Origin: Paenibacillus herberti
Lineage (GTDB): Bacteria; Bacillota; Bacilli; Paenibacillales; Paenibacillaceae
Reading direction: 5' to 3'
Assembly: GCF_002233675.1 (NCBI RefSeq)
Contig: NZ_NMUQ01000001.1
Coordinates: 1,191,212-1,255,211 of the forward strand
Length of the DNA: 64,000 nucleotides
The position numbers and the translations under genes are program-made. Below the pieces are notes generated by a model. It did no database searches and was not told the origin of the DNA. It saw nothing but the letters and a program-made list of their open reading frames with translations. Positions 27,717 to 36,367 of this stretch are shown here, one piece after another (the first letter of the stretch is position 1; every line of letters begins with the position of its first letter).

Positions 27717-28409
27717 CTACTCGGCTTCTTCAGGACGCCAAGCTGCAAGCCAACTTTCAATCTCGCCTATAGTGTCGATAACTCCATCTGGGCGGCTCAT
27801 GCTGGAGGGGCTAACCTGACGGAGAGCCAATCCCTGGCGCACCCATAACCCACGCATGCCAAGATGTTTGGCGGGTACGATATCGTTGTCGATTCGGTCT
27901 CCGACCATAAGCGTTTCCGAGGGAGGACAACCCGTCGCCTCAAGGGCGTATTCGTAAAGTCGCGGGTCCGGCTTGGCCAAGCCAAGCTCTGCGGAAGCAA
28001 ATACCTTGTCGATATGCTCCAAAAGTCCGTAGCTGCGGAGTCGATCGGCCGTTCCGGCACTCTGATTGGCGATAATGCCAATTCGGTAGCTAGCGCTCAG
28101 TCGTTGCAAAATGCCACGGGACTCAGGGAACGGACGGTCAAGTTCCTTACGGTACTTCATTTCGGACCAAATCGCTTGGCGCAGTGCTGAATCCGGGAAG
28201 AGCGATTGTAAAATATCCGCCATAGGGAAAGGGGAGTAGCGCTTGTGGGCTTCCATCCATAGCTCACGGACATGGTCCCGGGCGACGACAATTCCCCTGC
28301 GTCCTGCAGCGGCAATGAGCTGGCGGGTAATGTCCTCGATAGGTTCCGATTCATCCACCAGTGTTTCTCCAACATCGAAAAAAATCCATTTCAGCGGCAA
28401 GTTCATCAT
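27717..28409 (-). CDS. HAD family hydrolase
   Basis: A haloacid-dehalogenase-superfamily phosphatase of about 230 residues. Motif I is WIFFDVGETLVDE (the second catalytic acid is Gly-Glu rather than the usual DGT, as in several HAD subgroups). Motif II is IIANQSAGT, the motif III lysine is in GLAKPDPRLYE, and motif IV is MVGDRIDNDIVPAK. The frame is open to 28487, but the domain begins at the ATG pair 28409/28406, so one of these is the likely start; no strong ribosome site is visible. Substrate unknown. Confidence 0.82.
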   Translation of the reverse strand: MMNLPLKWIFFDVGETLVDESEPIEDITRQLIAAAGRRGIVVARDHVRELWMEAHKRYSPFPMADILQSLFPDSALRQAIWSEMKYRKELDRPFPESRGILQRLSASYRIGIIANQSAGTADRLRSYGLLEHIDKVFASAELGLAKPDPRLYEYALEATGCPPSETLMVGDRIDNDIVPAKHLGMRGLWVRQGLALRQVSPSSMSRPDGVIDTIGEIESWLAAWRPEEAE

Positions 28410-28630
28410 AGTTCGTATCGTATCATGTCGTTGCTGCATCAACAAGTGTCGGCAAATAATTATTAATAATTGTAAAAAAACGAACAATAAATGTTGTCTA
28501 GGTCGACTTCTAATGGAATAATACTACTCTCTTGGCGAGAGGTTTTTCGGTGTGCTATAATTACGTTCGTTCCGATTAAATCGGATTGAAATTCAGGGGT
28601 ATAGCGTGATTAGGAGAGTCGGGAAAAAGG

Positions 28631-29329
28631 ATGAGTTCAGTCTTGGAGAACCACAAAGCTTTGTCTCAGCTTACGAGCAAGATGGGCAAGCTGCTCCGGG
28701 ACCGTTTCGGCAAGGGACCGGAATCGATTTATGTTTCAGCGAATGAAGTTTGCGTTAGTATGCATTTCCGCCAGTTCGTCAGCGTCGTGGAGAAAATAAT
28801 GCTCCAGCAGAACAAGGACGAAGCCGTGAGAGACATGAGGCAGCTGGTAATGGATTTACTGGTGCCGGAGTTCAAACATCTGATCTCCGATACTTTAGGG
28901 CTACAATTGCAACATATTTATTACGACTGGAACCTGGACAACCACTCCGGTATTATGATTGGACTGGTGGACAGCTCGCTCTTCGACCGGTACCAGGAAT
29001 CTTATCGTGGCAAAAATTATATTCATCGGCAAGTCGAGAAGATTTCCGCCGAGGCGGAGAAGATGCCAGATGGCATGCATTCCTTCTGGACGAACGCGAG
29101 GACGCTCGTAATTGTCCGATCAGGTATTCTTATCAAGCTGGAGAAGGAGCTGCTGCGTGCAGGCTACGAGCCGGCATTGCGTGTGGCCAAGCGAGCGCTG
29201 GAAAAATCGCTTCTACTTACCGAGGTGGATATGACCCAAGCGATGGACAGAACTCCAGACGGCTTGTACCTCGATTGGAAGTTTGACCAGGACCAGAGCA
29301 TAATCGTTTATACATTTCCAACGGAATAA
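28631..29329 (+). CDS. DUF2294 (Na-translocating decarboxylase-like) protein
   Basis: A 232-residue protein with two DUF2294 repeats. Repeat 1 has LLRDRFGKGPESIYV near residue 20 and HIYYDWNLDNHSGIMIGLVD near 100. Repeat 2 has TLVIVRSGILIKLEKELL and LYLDWKFDQDQSIIVY near the C-terminus. DUF2294 proteins occur in Bacillales and have no established role. A purine-rich GGAGAG/GGGAAAAAGG site precedes the ATG. A terminator follows, so it is a single-gene unit. Confidence 0.8.
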   Translation: MSSVLENHKALSQLTSKMGKLLRDRFGKGPESIYVSANEVCVSMHFRQFVSVVEKIMLQQNKDEAVRDMRQLVMDLLVPEFKHLISDTLGLQLQHIYYDWNLDNHSGIMIGLVDSSLFDRYQESYRGKNYIHRQVEKISAEAEKMPDGMHSFWTNARTLVIVRSGILIKLEKELLRAGYEPALRVAKRALEKSLLLTEVDMTQAMDRTPDGLYLDWKFDQDQSIIVYTFPTE

Positions 29330-29374
29330 TCGACTTTATGAACAGATGGCCTCTAAGCGGCTAAGCTGACCATG

Positions 29375-29422
29375 AGCCGAGAGAGCAGCCCTGTTTATGA
29401 GGGTGCTTTCTTGGCTTTTTTT
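29375..29422 (+). terminator. Terminator after the DUF2294 gene
   Basis: AGCCGAGAGAGCAGCCCT pairs with GAGGGTGCTTTCTTGGCT around GTTTAT and is followed by TTTTTTT. Confidence 0.92.
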
Positions 29423-29451
29423 GATTTTAGAAAGGAGCTGCAACACGGTCC

Positions 29452-30552
29452 ATGAATATTGATGATCAAATTCTAACCCCGAGCTTACCTGATTCCCAGA
29501 AGCCGGCAGAGCTGCATCCTGCACTCAGTCAGCTGAGTGAAAAAGTTGAGGCGGATGCGTACTACATAGCCATCCGCGTTGAGGAGGGAGATCAGATTGA
29601 TCTGCTCCACCATCGCGGCGAGCCTATCCTGCATTGCGGCATGATGCTGCCCCGTTCGACTGAGGAGGAGAATGGTAAGCTTCTTCAGTACTTTAATTAT
29701 CAGGTGCCCATGTCCAAAGAGAAGGATGGCACCACGGCGATATTAGGCATACTGCGCAAGGAAACCTCGTTCAGCGAGGAAGAAAAGAGTAGGTTGGCAT
29801 CCGCCGCAGCGAGCTGGAATTTAAGCGACAGCTCGTCCTCATCAGCAGACTTGTCGGTTCAGGAACAGGCTGCCACAGGCTTTTCCACCGGATTAAAGCC
29901 GCAGCGAGCGGAGCAGCTGCGCGGTGAGCAACTGCGACTGCTCGGCCTGGAGATGATGAATGCTTTGACCAATATCGATGGAATGGCAGAGCTGCTCGCG
30001 GATTCACCATTAGAAGTTTATCAGCTGGATATGTTGGAGGAGCTAAGACAGAACAATAGCCACTTGGCTTCGCTCGTCCAAACGCTCGTCAAACATTCCG
30101 TTCTCCTTGATGGGAGCTGGGAGCGATTTTCGGGTTACCCGTTCTCGGTTGTACAGCTATCAAATCGTTTGCTCCAGGAGCATGCTGCGGCCGAAATGAG
30201 CGGCAGGCTCGTCTGTTGGATTTCCGAGGATGTGCCCGAAGCGGTGCTCGGAAGCAAAGAGGAGCTTGTCCAACTGCTCAACTTGCTGTTAAAGCTTGCC
30301 GAATCGGGTGGTCCTGGAGGATCTATCCGCCTAAATATCCATATGAACTCCAGAAATACGGGAGACGGGCTGATGGATCTGCTGGTTCAGCTCATTCTAG
30401 AGGAAGCAGCCGCTCCTAACGTCCGAATCGCCGAGTTTTTGGAGCAAGCCAGAGAGATGGTGGAAAATAACGGTGGCGAGCTATGGCAGGAGCCCCATTC
30501 TACCGGCTGGAGTCTCCAGTTGACGTTCCAGGTGAAGGCTGTGAGTCAGTAA
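29452..30552 (+). CDS. Degenerate histidine-kinase-like protein with GAF-like N-terminus
   Basis: A 366-residue cytosolic protein. Residues ~20-125 look like a small GAF-type sensor (VEADAYYIAIRVEE, TTAILGILRKETSFSEEEKSRL). Residues ~155-215 resemble the HisKA dimerisation helices (LRLLGLEMMNALTNIDGMAE, HLASLVQTLVKHS), but the phospho-acceptor His-Glu is absent. Residues ~250-360 follow the HATPase fold (GSKEELVQLLNLLLKLAE) without a recognisable N box or G1/G2 boxes. It may be a non-catalytic scaffold or a phosphotransferase-type partner (compare Spo0B-like folds). AGAAAGGAG lies ahead of the ATG. It converges on glutaminase. Confidence 0.6.
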   Translation: MNIDDQILTPSLPDSQKPAELHPALSQLSEKVEADAYYIAIRVEEGDQIDLLHHRGEPILHCGMMLPRSTEEENGKLLQYFNYQVPMSKEKDGTTAILGILRKETSFSEEEKSRLASAAASWNLSDSSSSSADLSVQEQAATGFSTGLKPQRAEQLRGEQLRLLGLEMMNALTNIDGMAELLADSPLEVYQLDMLEELRQNNSHLASLVQTLVKHSVLLDGSWERFSGYPFSVVQLSNRLLQEHAAAEMSGRLVCWISEDVPEAVLGSKEELVQLLNLLLKLAESGGPGGSIRLNIHMNSRNTGDGLMDLLVQLILEEAAAPNVRIAEFLEQAREMVENNGGELWQEPHSTGWSLQLTFQVKAVSQ

Positions 30553-30599
30553 GCTCCATTAGAAAAGATTCCGATCTAGTCGAAAAAGGTTTCATTAAA

Positions 30600-31541
30600 T
30601 TAGAACAAGCTCCAGTCGAACTCTTTGGAGAGGTGTTTCAGCAAGTGGACACCAGCTACGCTGTTTCCATGTCGATTGAGGGAAGGGCCGATAATGCCGA
30701 TGCCCGCCTGGCCTGGCAACAGTGCCATAATACCACCGGATACGCCGGATTTGGCTGGAAGGCCGACGTCGATTGCAAACTCACCGGAGCCGTTGTACAT
30801 GCCGCAAGTGACCATGAACGTTTTGGCGATTTGGACGAAGCGGCGCGGAATCAACCTTTCTCCCGTGTCAGGATCCAGTCCGTCGAGGGATAGTACAAGA
30901 GCCATTCGCGCCAGATCAGCGCAATCGACCAACAGTGAGCAGTGCTTGAAGTACACTTCCAGCACATCCTCTACCTTGCCCTTTAGCACACCATTATCGG
31001 TGAGGAAGTAGGCCATTGAGCGGTTTAGATGTCCCGTTTGGCACTCGGAACGATAGGTTTGTTCGTCGATTTGAAGCGGTTCGCGTCCGGCCAGCTTGCC
31101 AATGAAACTCTGGATGCGGGTAACTTTCTCCTCATTGGAGCTGCCGCCTATGAGCGAGCTGATGACAATTGCGCCGGCGTTAATAAGGGGATTAAAAGGA
31201 ATTCCCGGTTGAACAAGCTCAAGCTTAAGCATGCTGTTGAAGCTGTCTCCAGTAGGCTCCATGCCAACCTTGCTGAATACGACGTCCTCGCCATTGTCCA
31301 TAAGGGCAAGAATAAGCGTGAACACTTTCGAGATACTCTGCATCGTAAAACGATCCCCGCATGTTCCGGCTGAAAGAGATCTGCCGTCAACGGTTCGAAT
31401 ATGGAGGCCGAGCGAGGATGGATCAGCTTTGGAAAGCTCCGGTATGTAGGAAGCGACTTTGCCAAGCGAAGTTTCGCTGCGGGCATGCTCCAGCCACTGC
31501 GGGAGTCCAGCGCTTAGGGAAGACCAATTGGATTCATTCAT
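30600..31541 (-). CDS. glsA: Glutaminase A
   Basis: A serine-dependent beta-lactamase-fold glutaminase of about 313 residues, hydrolysing glutamine to glutamate and ammonia. Family motifs are YIPELSKADPSSLG, the catalytic S-x-x-K in FTMQSISKVFTL, EPTGDSFNSM, NPLINAGAIV, the EQTYRSE segment with HLNRSMAYFL, YFKHCSLLVDCADLA, and the C-terminal PAKSGVSGGIMA. The start at 31541 (MNESNW) has AAAGG nine bases upstream; the frame opens at 31592. It appears monocistronic. Confidence 0.93.
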   Translation of the reverse strand: MNESNWSSLSAGLPQWLEHARSETSLGKVASYIPELSKADPSSLGLHIRTVDGRSLSAGTCGDRFTMQSISKVFTLILALMDNGEDVVFSKVGMEPTGDSFNSMLKLELVQPGIPFNPLINAGAIVISSLIGGSSNEEKVTRIQSFIGKLAGREPLQIDEQTYRSECQTGHLNRSMAYFLTDNGVLKGKVEDVLEVYFKHCSLLVDCADLARMALVLSLDGLDPDTGERLIPRRFVQIAKTFMVTCGMYNGSGEFAIDVGLPAKSGVSGGIMALLPGQAGIGIIGPSLNRHGNSVAGVHLLKHLSKEFDWSLF

Positions 31542-31717
31542 GGAGCTCAACCTTTCTGTAGAAGAAATCAAGTTTATCCCACTGAACTTCATTGTAGCAT
31601 GCGGACGGTGTCGCGTTGAAATGAACGCTCCAACTCATGTATGCTAAAAGGAAAGTTTAGGAAAATGACTTGTGCGAGGTGCCCTCAAGCATCTGCGCCT
31701 TCCGGGGAGCGCGATCT

Positions 31718-33070
31718 ATGAATAGAGGAATCCGCTGGTATATCGCTTCAATCGTCGCTGCCGCTGTTGCCTCGGTCGCAGGCCAGCTGATTTGGCTGGC
31801 GGACCCGTTGCGAGCGGGCACGTTTTTTTGGATGGACATGATCGAGATTTTGGCTCGAGCATGTGCGGTCATTCCGCTCTGCTGGACGATTGGAGCGTAC
31901 CGCTCCTGGAGCAACAGTAAGAGCCGCAAGCTGCCGCTGTTGAAGCTGCTCGTTGCTGCGGGAGGATTGCTGACTGCTGCGCTGATGGCGCTGCAGCCTG
32001 ATGGGGTGTCCGCGCTCGCAATAGCGGGCGGCGTTTCGGTGCTGCTTGTGCTGCTGGACGCGGCGCGGGAGGAGCGGCGCAAGCGGCGCTTCCCGCTGGG
32101 CACAGCTGCTTTTTCAATAGCGGCGGTATTACTTGGTCTCCTGCTTTTTTACCCGACGGCTTATGCCGTTACGACGCCCGGGTTCACGCTGAATATGAAC
32201 CGCTACGCGCAGGTAGAGGGTGGCAAGGAGAGTGGCGGCTCAATAGAAGGCGTGCTCGTCATCGAACGTCCAGCCTTCCCAATCGACTGGCTGTACGCTG
32301 CGTTACTCCCGCATATGGTAATGGAAAAGCGTGATACGAGCATTCCGATCTCGGAAATTCAGCGGCAAGTATTCATTCAGCGAGCGGGAGCCAACGAGAT
32401 TGGCACAGCAGTTGCACTGCAAAAGCTCGGTCTCGGCAAAGGTGTTGTGCCACTCGGCATTCAGGTGCTCGCGTTGCTGAAGGACAGCCCGTCCCAGGAC
32501 GTGCTTAAGCCGGGAGATGTGCTATTATCGATCGGCGGCCAGCCGGCCCGCGATACCTCGGAGCTGGCGAAGCTGATGGGTGAAGCTGCACCGGGAAGCG
32601 ATGTCAAAGTCGGTTACGAGCGTGACGGTGGGAAAGCTGTTTCGGTAATCAAGACGAAACCGAGTCCAGATGATCCCAAGCGAGCTGTGCTAGGCATTCA
32701 AGTACAGGATCGTACAGTGGCTGATTTGACCCGTCAGATGGATTTTAAATCCTATCTGGTCTATCAAGGCGGCCCGTCCCATGGAGCGATGCTTGCTCTC
32801 ACGGTGCTGGATCAGCTGACGCCAGGCGGTGTAGCCTTTGGCAATCGGGTTGCTGGGACCGGAACGATTGATGCGGCAGGGAAGGTCGGTCCGATCGGCG
32901 GTATTGAGCAGAAGGCTTTTACAGTTGCGCGCGCTGGTGCGGATGTGTTTTTTGTCCCAGCGGGGCAAGAGACGGATGCTCGTAAAGGATCAAAAGAGCT
33001 TAACATCGTTCCCGTACGCACGCTGGATGAGATGCTGAATTGGCTGAAGGCGCATCCTAAGCAGGCTTAG
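31718..33070 (+). CDS. PDZ domain Lon-like membrane protease (SepM/YlbL-like)
   Basis: A protein of about 450 residues. The N-terminus has several hydrophobic spans (around residues 8-25, 42-60, 75-110 and 128-150), more than the single span of typical YlbL/SepM. A PDZ domain follows (VPLGIQVLALLKDSPSQDVL, LKPGDVLLSIGGQPARD). The Lon-type Ser-Lys protease domain has the nucleophile serine in QGGPSHGAML and lysine in GPIGGIEQKAFTVARAGADV. The typical GPSAG is GPSHG here. The start at 31718 has GGGGAG eight bases upstream. The catalytic domain should face outside. It is divergent from glsA. Confidence 0.85.
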   Translation: MNRGIRWYIASIVAAAVASVAGQLIWLADPLRAGTFFWMDMIEILARACAVIPLCWTIGAYRSWSNSKSRKLPLLKLLVAAGGLLTAALMALQPDGVSALAIAGGVSVLLVLLDAAREERRKRRFPLGTAAFSIAAVLLGLLLFYPTAYAVTTPGFTLNMNRYAQVEGGKESGGSIEGVLVIERPAFPIDWLYAALLPHMVMEKRDTSIPISEIQRQVFIQRAGANEIGTAVALQKLGLGKGVVPLGIQVLALLKDSPSQDVLKPGDVLLSIGGQPARDTSELAKLMGEAAPGSDVKVGYERDGGKAVSVIKTKPSPDDPKRAVLGIQVQDRTVADLTRQMDFKSYLVYQGGPSHGAMLALTVLDQLTPGGVAFGNRVAGTGTIDAAGKVGPIGGIEQKAFTVARAGADVFFVPAGQETDARKGSKELNIVPVRTLDEMLNWLKAHPKQA

Positions 33071-33130
33071 GCCTGAAACAACAAGCTGCCCTGCTTCCAT
33101 CCGAGCACGCTGGATAGGCAACAAATAAGA

Positions 33131-33172
33131 AGGTATCGTTCCTCAAAAAATTTGAGGAGACGATGCCTTTTT
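33131..33172 (+). terminator. Terminator after the PDZ-Lon protease gene
   Basis: AGG-ATCGT-CCTCA pairs with TGAGG-ACGAT-CCT around an A-rich loop, followed by TTTTT. Confidence 0.82.
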
Positions 33173-33305
33173 CGTTATCGAGCTATTTTTAACGAGTAGA
33201 ATGATTCACCGACAAAGTTTATTAAGCGGAGAGATTATGATATAAGATTTTCCAATTTCAGTTTATACTTAGGTGACAAGAGCTTAGTGTAAAGGGGGAT
33301 TTGCT

Positions 33306-33419
33306 ATGGGGATATTAATCGTTATTGCCATTCTATATGCACCGATAATATATCGGATATACCGTAAAATGGATCGTCTCGAAAGGGAAATTGAAGAGTT
33401 AAAGAGAACCAGAACATGA
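33306..33419 (+). CDS. Small membrane protein (37 aa)
   Basis: ATG at 33306 with AAAGGGGG seven bases upstream. It has one N-terminal hydrophobic span (GILIVIAILYAPIIY), then a basic and charged helix (RKMDRLEREIEELKRTRT) with heptad-like leucines that could form a short coiled coil. A typical membrane microprotein; no family recognised. Confidence 0.6.
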   Translation: MGILIVIAILYAPIIYRIYRKMDRLEREIEELKRTRT

Positions 33420-33581
33420 TTATCCTTTTCAACTTTAGCTCATTTCATTTGGGTAAAATTATAAAACGACTAGATGGTTCTAGTTTATAATACCAAGCGC
33501 CTGGGAAAATGAAGAGCGCCGCAGGGAGGCTTCACTCGCGGCTCTGTTTTACCTGGAGCTTTTTTCAAATTTTGTTGCTGC

Positions 33582-33788
33582 TTAAAATAATTGATGAATC
33601 GCTGCTGATATAGCCAGCATACCGATACCAAAAAGTAAAAACCACCAAGCCCATTTCCTCTTTGATATTCTCTCATCTGCATCTTCAGAGTGATAATTTG
33701 CTCTTTGTCTGTCACCGCTAGTAAAAGCTCCTACTAAAATTCCGGATATAGCAAGAGATACAATCCCCAATATGGTTATTATAGTCAT
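33582..33788 (-). CDS. DUF5316-like small membrane protein
   Basis: A 68-residue protein with two membrane spans (ITILGIVSLAISGILVGAF and WAWWFLLFGIGMLAISAAI) joined by a polar loop containing SGDRQRANYHSE, which resembles the DUF5316 family pattern GAF-x-SGDR-x-RAN. AAAGGAG lies nine bases before the ATG. Function unknown. Confidence 0.75.
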   Translation of the reverse strand: MTIITILGIVSLAISGILVGAFTSGDRQRANYHSEDADERISKRKWAWWFLLFGIGMLAISAAIHQLF

Positions 33789-34171
33789 ATCGTTTGGCTC
33801 CTTTATCTAGATTTTAGAAGCATCAACCTATAACCATGGAGTAGTCGCTTAATCGACTATTTCTTATGACGCAAAAACCACTGATTATGTGACACTGGGA
33901 ACAATATAAACTCATTATTGTAGGTAGTGGCTTGGATACAAACAATCCTATTTAAGTCGCACATTAAAGCTTCCTATTCCACTACAGTTGAACCCAAGAG
34001 AGCTCAGAAGATGACTGAAATCATCCTGAGCATGCCTTCAACATGGCCAACCGAGCGTTTAGGCTAGTACTCAATTTGGAACTTTTGGGCCATGTACTAC
34101 AACTAACTGGATTTCGAGCGCAAGAGGGAACGAAGTTATGCTAACGGAACTCATGATGCTAGTATAAAAAG
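33789..34171. other. Non-coding or decayed stretch left of the IS element
   Basis: No intact gene in about 380 bases. One frame is open from 33924 to 34062 and reads protein-like (KRAQKMTEIILSMPSTWPTE) before a TAG, with further stops after. This might be a decayed gene fragment, but I cannot assign it. Confidence 0.35.
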
Positions 34172-34222
34172 TGGACATCCGTTAACAGACGGCTAATAAT
34201 AACCGTATATGGAGGTGTTCAC

Positions 34223-34519
34223 ATGGGTGAGCAGCGGCAGCATTACAATGAAGATTTCAAAAAACAGACCGTAAAATTCATTCAAGAACAGGCGAAATCG
34301 GTTGCGGATATCGCTCAGGACCTTAACATCCCCAAAAGTACCCTTCATCAGTGGCTGTCCCTATACCGTGAATTCGAAAGCGAACCGGTAAACAGTTCGG
34401 AACGGATCCGAGAATTGGAACGACAGCTCAAGGAAAGCGACCGCCGAGTGGCCGACCTCGAGGAGGAAATAGCCATTGTAAAAAAGGCGGTGCACATCTT
34501 CAGCAAACCACGGAACTGA
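34223..34519 (+). CDS. IS3-family transposase OrfA
   Basis: A 98-residue helix-turn-helix subunit: HYNEDFKKQTVKFI, DIAQDLNIPKSTLHQWLSLY (HTH), then a leucine/charged coiled coil (RIRELERQLKESDRRVADLE) and the usual end KKAVHIFSKPRN. GGAGG lies before the ATG. Near its end, the slippery A-AAA-AAG at 34480-34486 would allow -1 frameshifting into the orfB frame. Confidence 0.88.
   Translation: MGEQRQHYNEDFKKQTVKFIQEQAKSVADIAQDLNIPKSTLHQWLSLYREFESEPVNSSERIRELERQLKESDRRVADLEEEIAIVKKAVHIFSKPRN
34480..34486 (+). promoter_or_regulatory. Programmed -1 frameshift site of the IS3 element
   Basis: The heptamer A-AAA-AAG lies in the orfA frame. Slipping back one base leads into KKGGAHLQQTTELKFQFIYD, which is open into orfB. 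This is the standard way IS3 elements make the OrfAB transposase. Confidence 0.7.
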
Positions 34520-34548
34520 AATTTCAGTTCATTTACGACAATTGCTCC

Positions 34549-35377
34549 GTGTTCTGTGTGCGGAAGATGTGCGACGTTCTAGAGGTTTCACGGAGCGGTT
34601 ATTACAACTGGAAAAACGCAGTGATTAGTCCTCAAGCTAAACGCAAAGCCGAGTTGCAGGAACGGATTTTGTTTCACTTTCACGACGTTAACAAGCGGTA
34701 TGGAGCGCCGAAAATCGCGTTTCTACTTCAAGAGGAAGGCTACAGGGTTTCAAAGCGAACGGTAGGCCTCTATATGGTTGAGCTCGGGCTTCAATCCTGT
34801 GTTTCCCGCACGTTCAAGGTGAAAACAACTGACTCCAATCATGACGATCCCATCGCTCCTAACACGTTGAACCAGCACTTTCATATCGAAAAACCGAATC
34901 AAGTATGGGTGGCCGACATTACGTATATTCCTTTGCCGTGAAGGCCGTCTTTACCTGGCTAGTGTCATGGATCTCTGTACACGTGAAATTGTAGGCTGGA
35001 GCCTGGATGTTCACATGAAGACAAGTCTCGTTCGCCAAGCACTAACGATGGCTTATCAAGCCAAACAACCACCAATTGGCCTCTTACACCACTCCGATCG
35101 TGGGACGCAGTACGCTTCCCACGAATACCAGAATCAACTCCTCCAGTACAACATGGAAGGAAGCATGAGTCGCAGAGGCAACTGTTATGACAACGCCAGC
35201 ATGGAATCCTTTCACAGCATCTTGAAGAAAGAACTCATCTACTGTACTCGCTTCCTTACCCGTAAACAGGCTCACCAGGAAATCTACCGCTATATTGAAT
35301 TTTTTTACAACCGGAAGCGAATCCACGGATCGCTCGGTTATCTTTCACCTGCTCGTTTTGCAGCTCAATTTGAGTAA
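34549..35377 (+). pseudogene. IS3-family transposase OrfB, frameshifted
   Basis: An rve/DDE transposase of about 276 residues in two pieces. The 5' part ends at a TGA (34939-34941) directly after VWVADITYI, which holds the first catalytic Asp. The next frame continues EGRLYLASVMDLCTREIVGW through LLHHSDRGTQYAS (second Asp) and NASMESFHSILKKELIY (Glu), to TAA at 35377. One extra base near 34931-34940 explains the break. All three DDE residues survive, but no single polypeptide contains them. Confidence 0.85.
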
Positions 35378-35481
35378 AAGATGTGTTTCTGTCTGTTAGC
35401 GACTGTCCATTTTATTGACGTAGGTCCAGTTTGTCTTTTTGCCTGTTTGTCTGTTTGGATGGAACTATTAAAGCACTAGTT

Positions 35482-36351
35482 TTACTTCTTCGATTGTTTA
35501 GTAAGCATCGCTAGCATATCCCATTGATCCTGAGTAACGTCGAGCAGGTTATTGAATTGCCCAGCGCCTTGCAGCCATTCGCCGCCATCGATGGTGACAC
35601 ACTCGCCGTTCAAGTAACCAGCGTAGTCGGAGATGAGGAAAGCGGCCAGATGAGCCAGCTCTTCTTTGTTCCCGACCCGCTTTAGCGGAATGCGGTCGAT
35701 TATTCCTTGGGCGAGCTCCTCTGTGGGGACGATGCGCGACCAGGCTCCCTCGGTCGGGAAAGGGCCAGGAGCGATGGCGACCTGGCGAATGCCATGGCGC
35801 GCCCACTCCACGGCAAGCGAGCGTGTCATCGCCAGCACGCCGGCTTTGGCGGCGGCGGATGGCACTACGAACGCTGAGCCGCTCTCGGCGTAAGTGGTCA
35901 CGATGTTCAGCATCGTGCCGGAACGGCCGGCTTCGATCCAACGCTTGCCGAATTCAAGCGTTGTATAAAAGGTACCGTGCAGGACGATGTTCAGCACGGC
36001 GTCAACCGCCCGATGCGAGAGCCGCTCGGTCGGGCTGATGAAGTTGCCGGCGGCGTTATTGACGAGCACGTCAATGCCGCCGAAGCGACTATCCAGCGCA
36101 TCCGCCAGCGCGAAAATTGCATCTGGATCGCGGACGTCGCAGCTATGGACGTAAACGTCACAGCCGGCGGCGGACAGTGCAGCTTCAGCCTCGCGCAGCT
36201 TCTCCTCGCGGCGACCGGCGAGCGCGATGCGCGCGCCAAGCTCCGCAAAGCCTTCTGCCATCGCGCGTCCAAGTCCGGTCGCTCCGCCGGTGACAAGCAC
36301 TGTTTTGTCCTTTAATAGGTCAGCACGGAAAGGTCCCATTGGCGTAGTCAT
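35482..36351 (-). CDS. SDR oxidoreductase, 2,4-dienoyl-CoA reductase-like
   Basis: A 289-residue SDR. It has the NADP-binding TGGATGLGRAMAE with AGRREEKL, NNAAGNFISPTE, and PSAAAKAGVLAMTRSLAVEW, where the usual active-site Tyr of YxxxK is replaced (SAAAK). It also has IAPGPFPTEGAWSR and a C-terminal TIDGGEW. NNAAGNF and the missing Tyr are features of the 2,4-dienoyl-CoA reductase (PDCR/FadH-like) group. Last gene of the minus-strand fadR-etfB-etfA unit, so it probably handles unsaturated acyl-CoAs. GGAGG is present upstream. Confidence 0.82.
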   Translation of the reverse strand: MTTPMGPFRADLLKDKTVLVTGGATGLGRAMAEGFAELGARIALAGRREEKLREAEAALSAAGCDVYVHSCDVRDPDAIFALADALDSRFGGIDVLVNNAAGNFISPTERLSHRAVDAVLNIVLHGTFYTTLEFGKRWIEAGRSGTMLNIVTTYAESGSAFVVPSAAAKAGVLAMTRSLAVEWARHGIRQVAIAPGPFPTEGAWSRIVPTEELAQGIIDRIPLKRVGNKEELAHLAAFLISDYAGYLNGECVTIDGGEWLQGAGQFNNLLDVTQDQWDMLAMLTKQSKK

Positions 36352-36367
36352 GCTAAAGTCGCCTCCT

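Larger units (their letters stand above)
34172..35409 (+). mobile_element. IS3-family insertion sequence (degenerate)
   Basis: An element of about 1.24 kb carrying orfA/orfB in the IS3 (IS150-like) arrangement. The ends form 21-base imperfect inverted repeats matching at 17 positions: left end at 34172 beginning TGGACATCCGTTAACAGA, right end at 35389-35409, complement TGGACAGTCGCTAACAGA. No matching 3-4 base target duplication is visible at these limits. OrfB carries a frameshift, so the copy is probably not autonomous. Confidence 0.82.

Noticed and set aside
33924-34062. Fragment TEIILSMPSTWPTE as a SUFU- or immunity-like gene
   Set aside because: The stretch is short, has stop codons on both sides, and I cannot assign it reliably.
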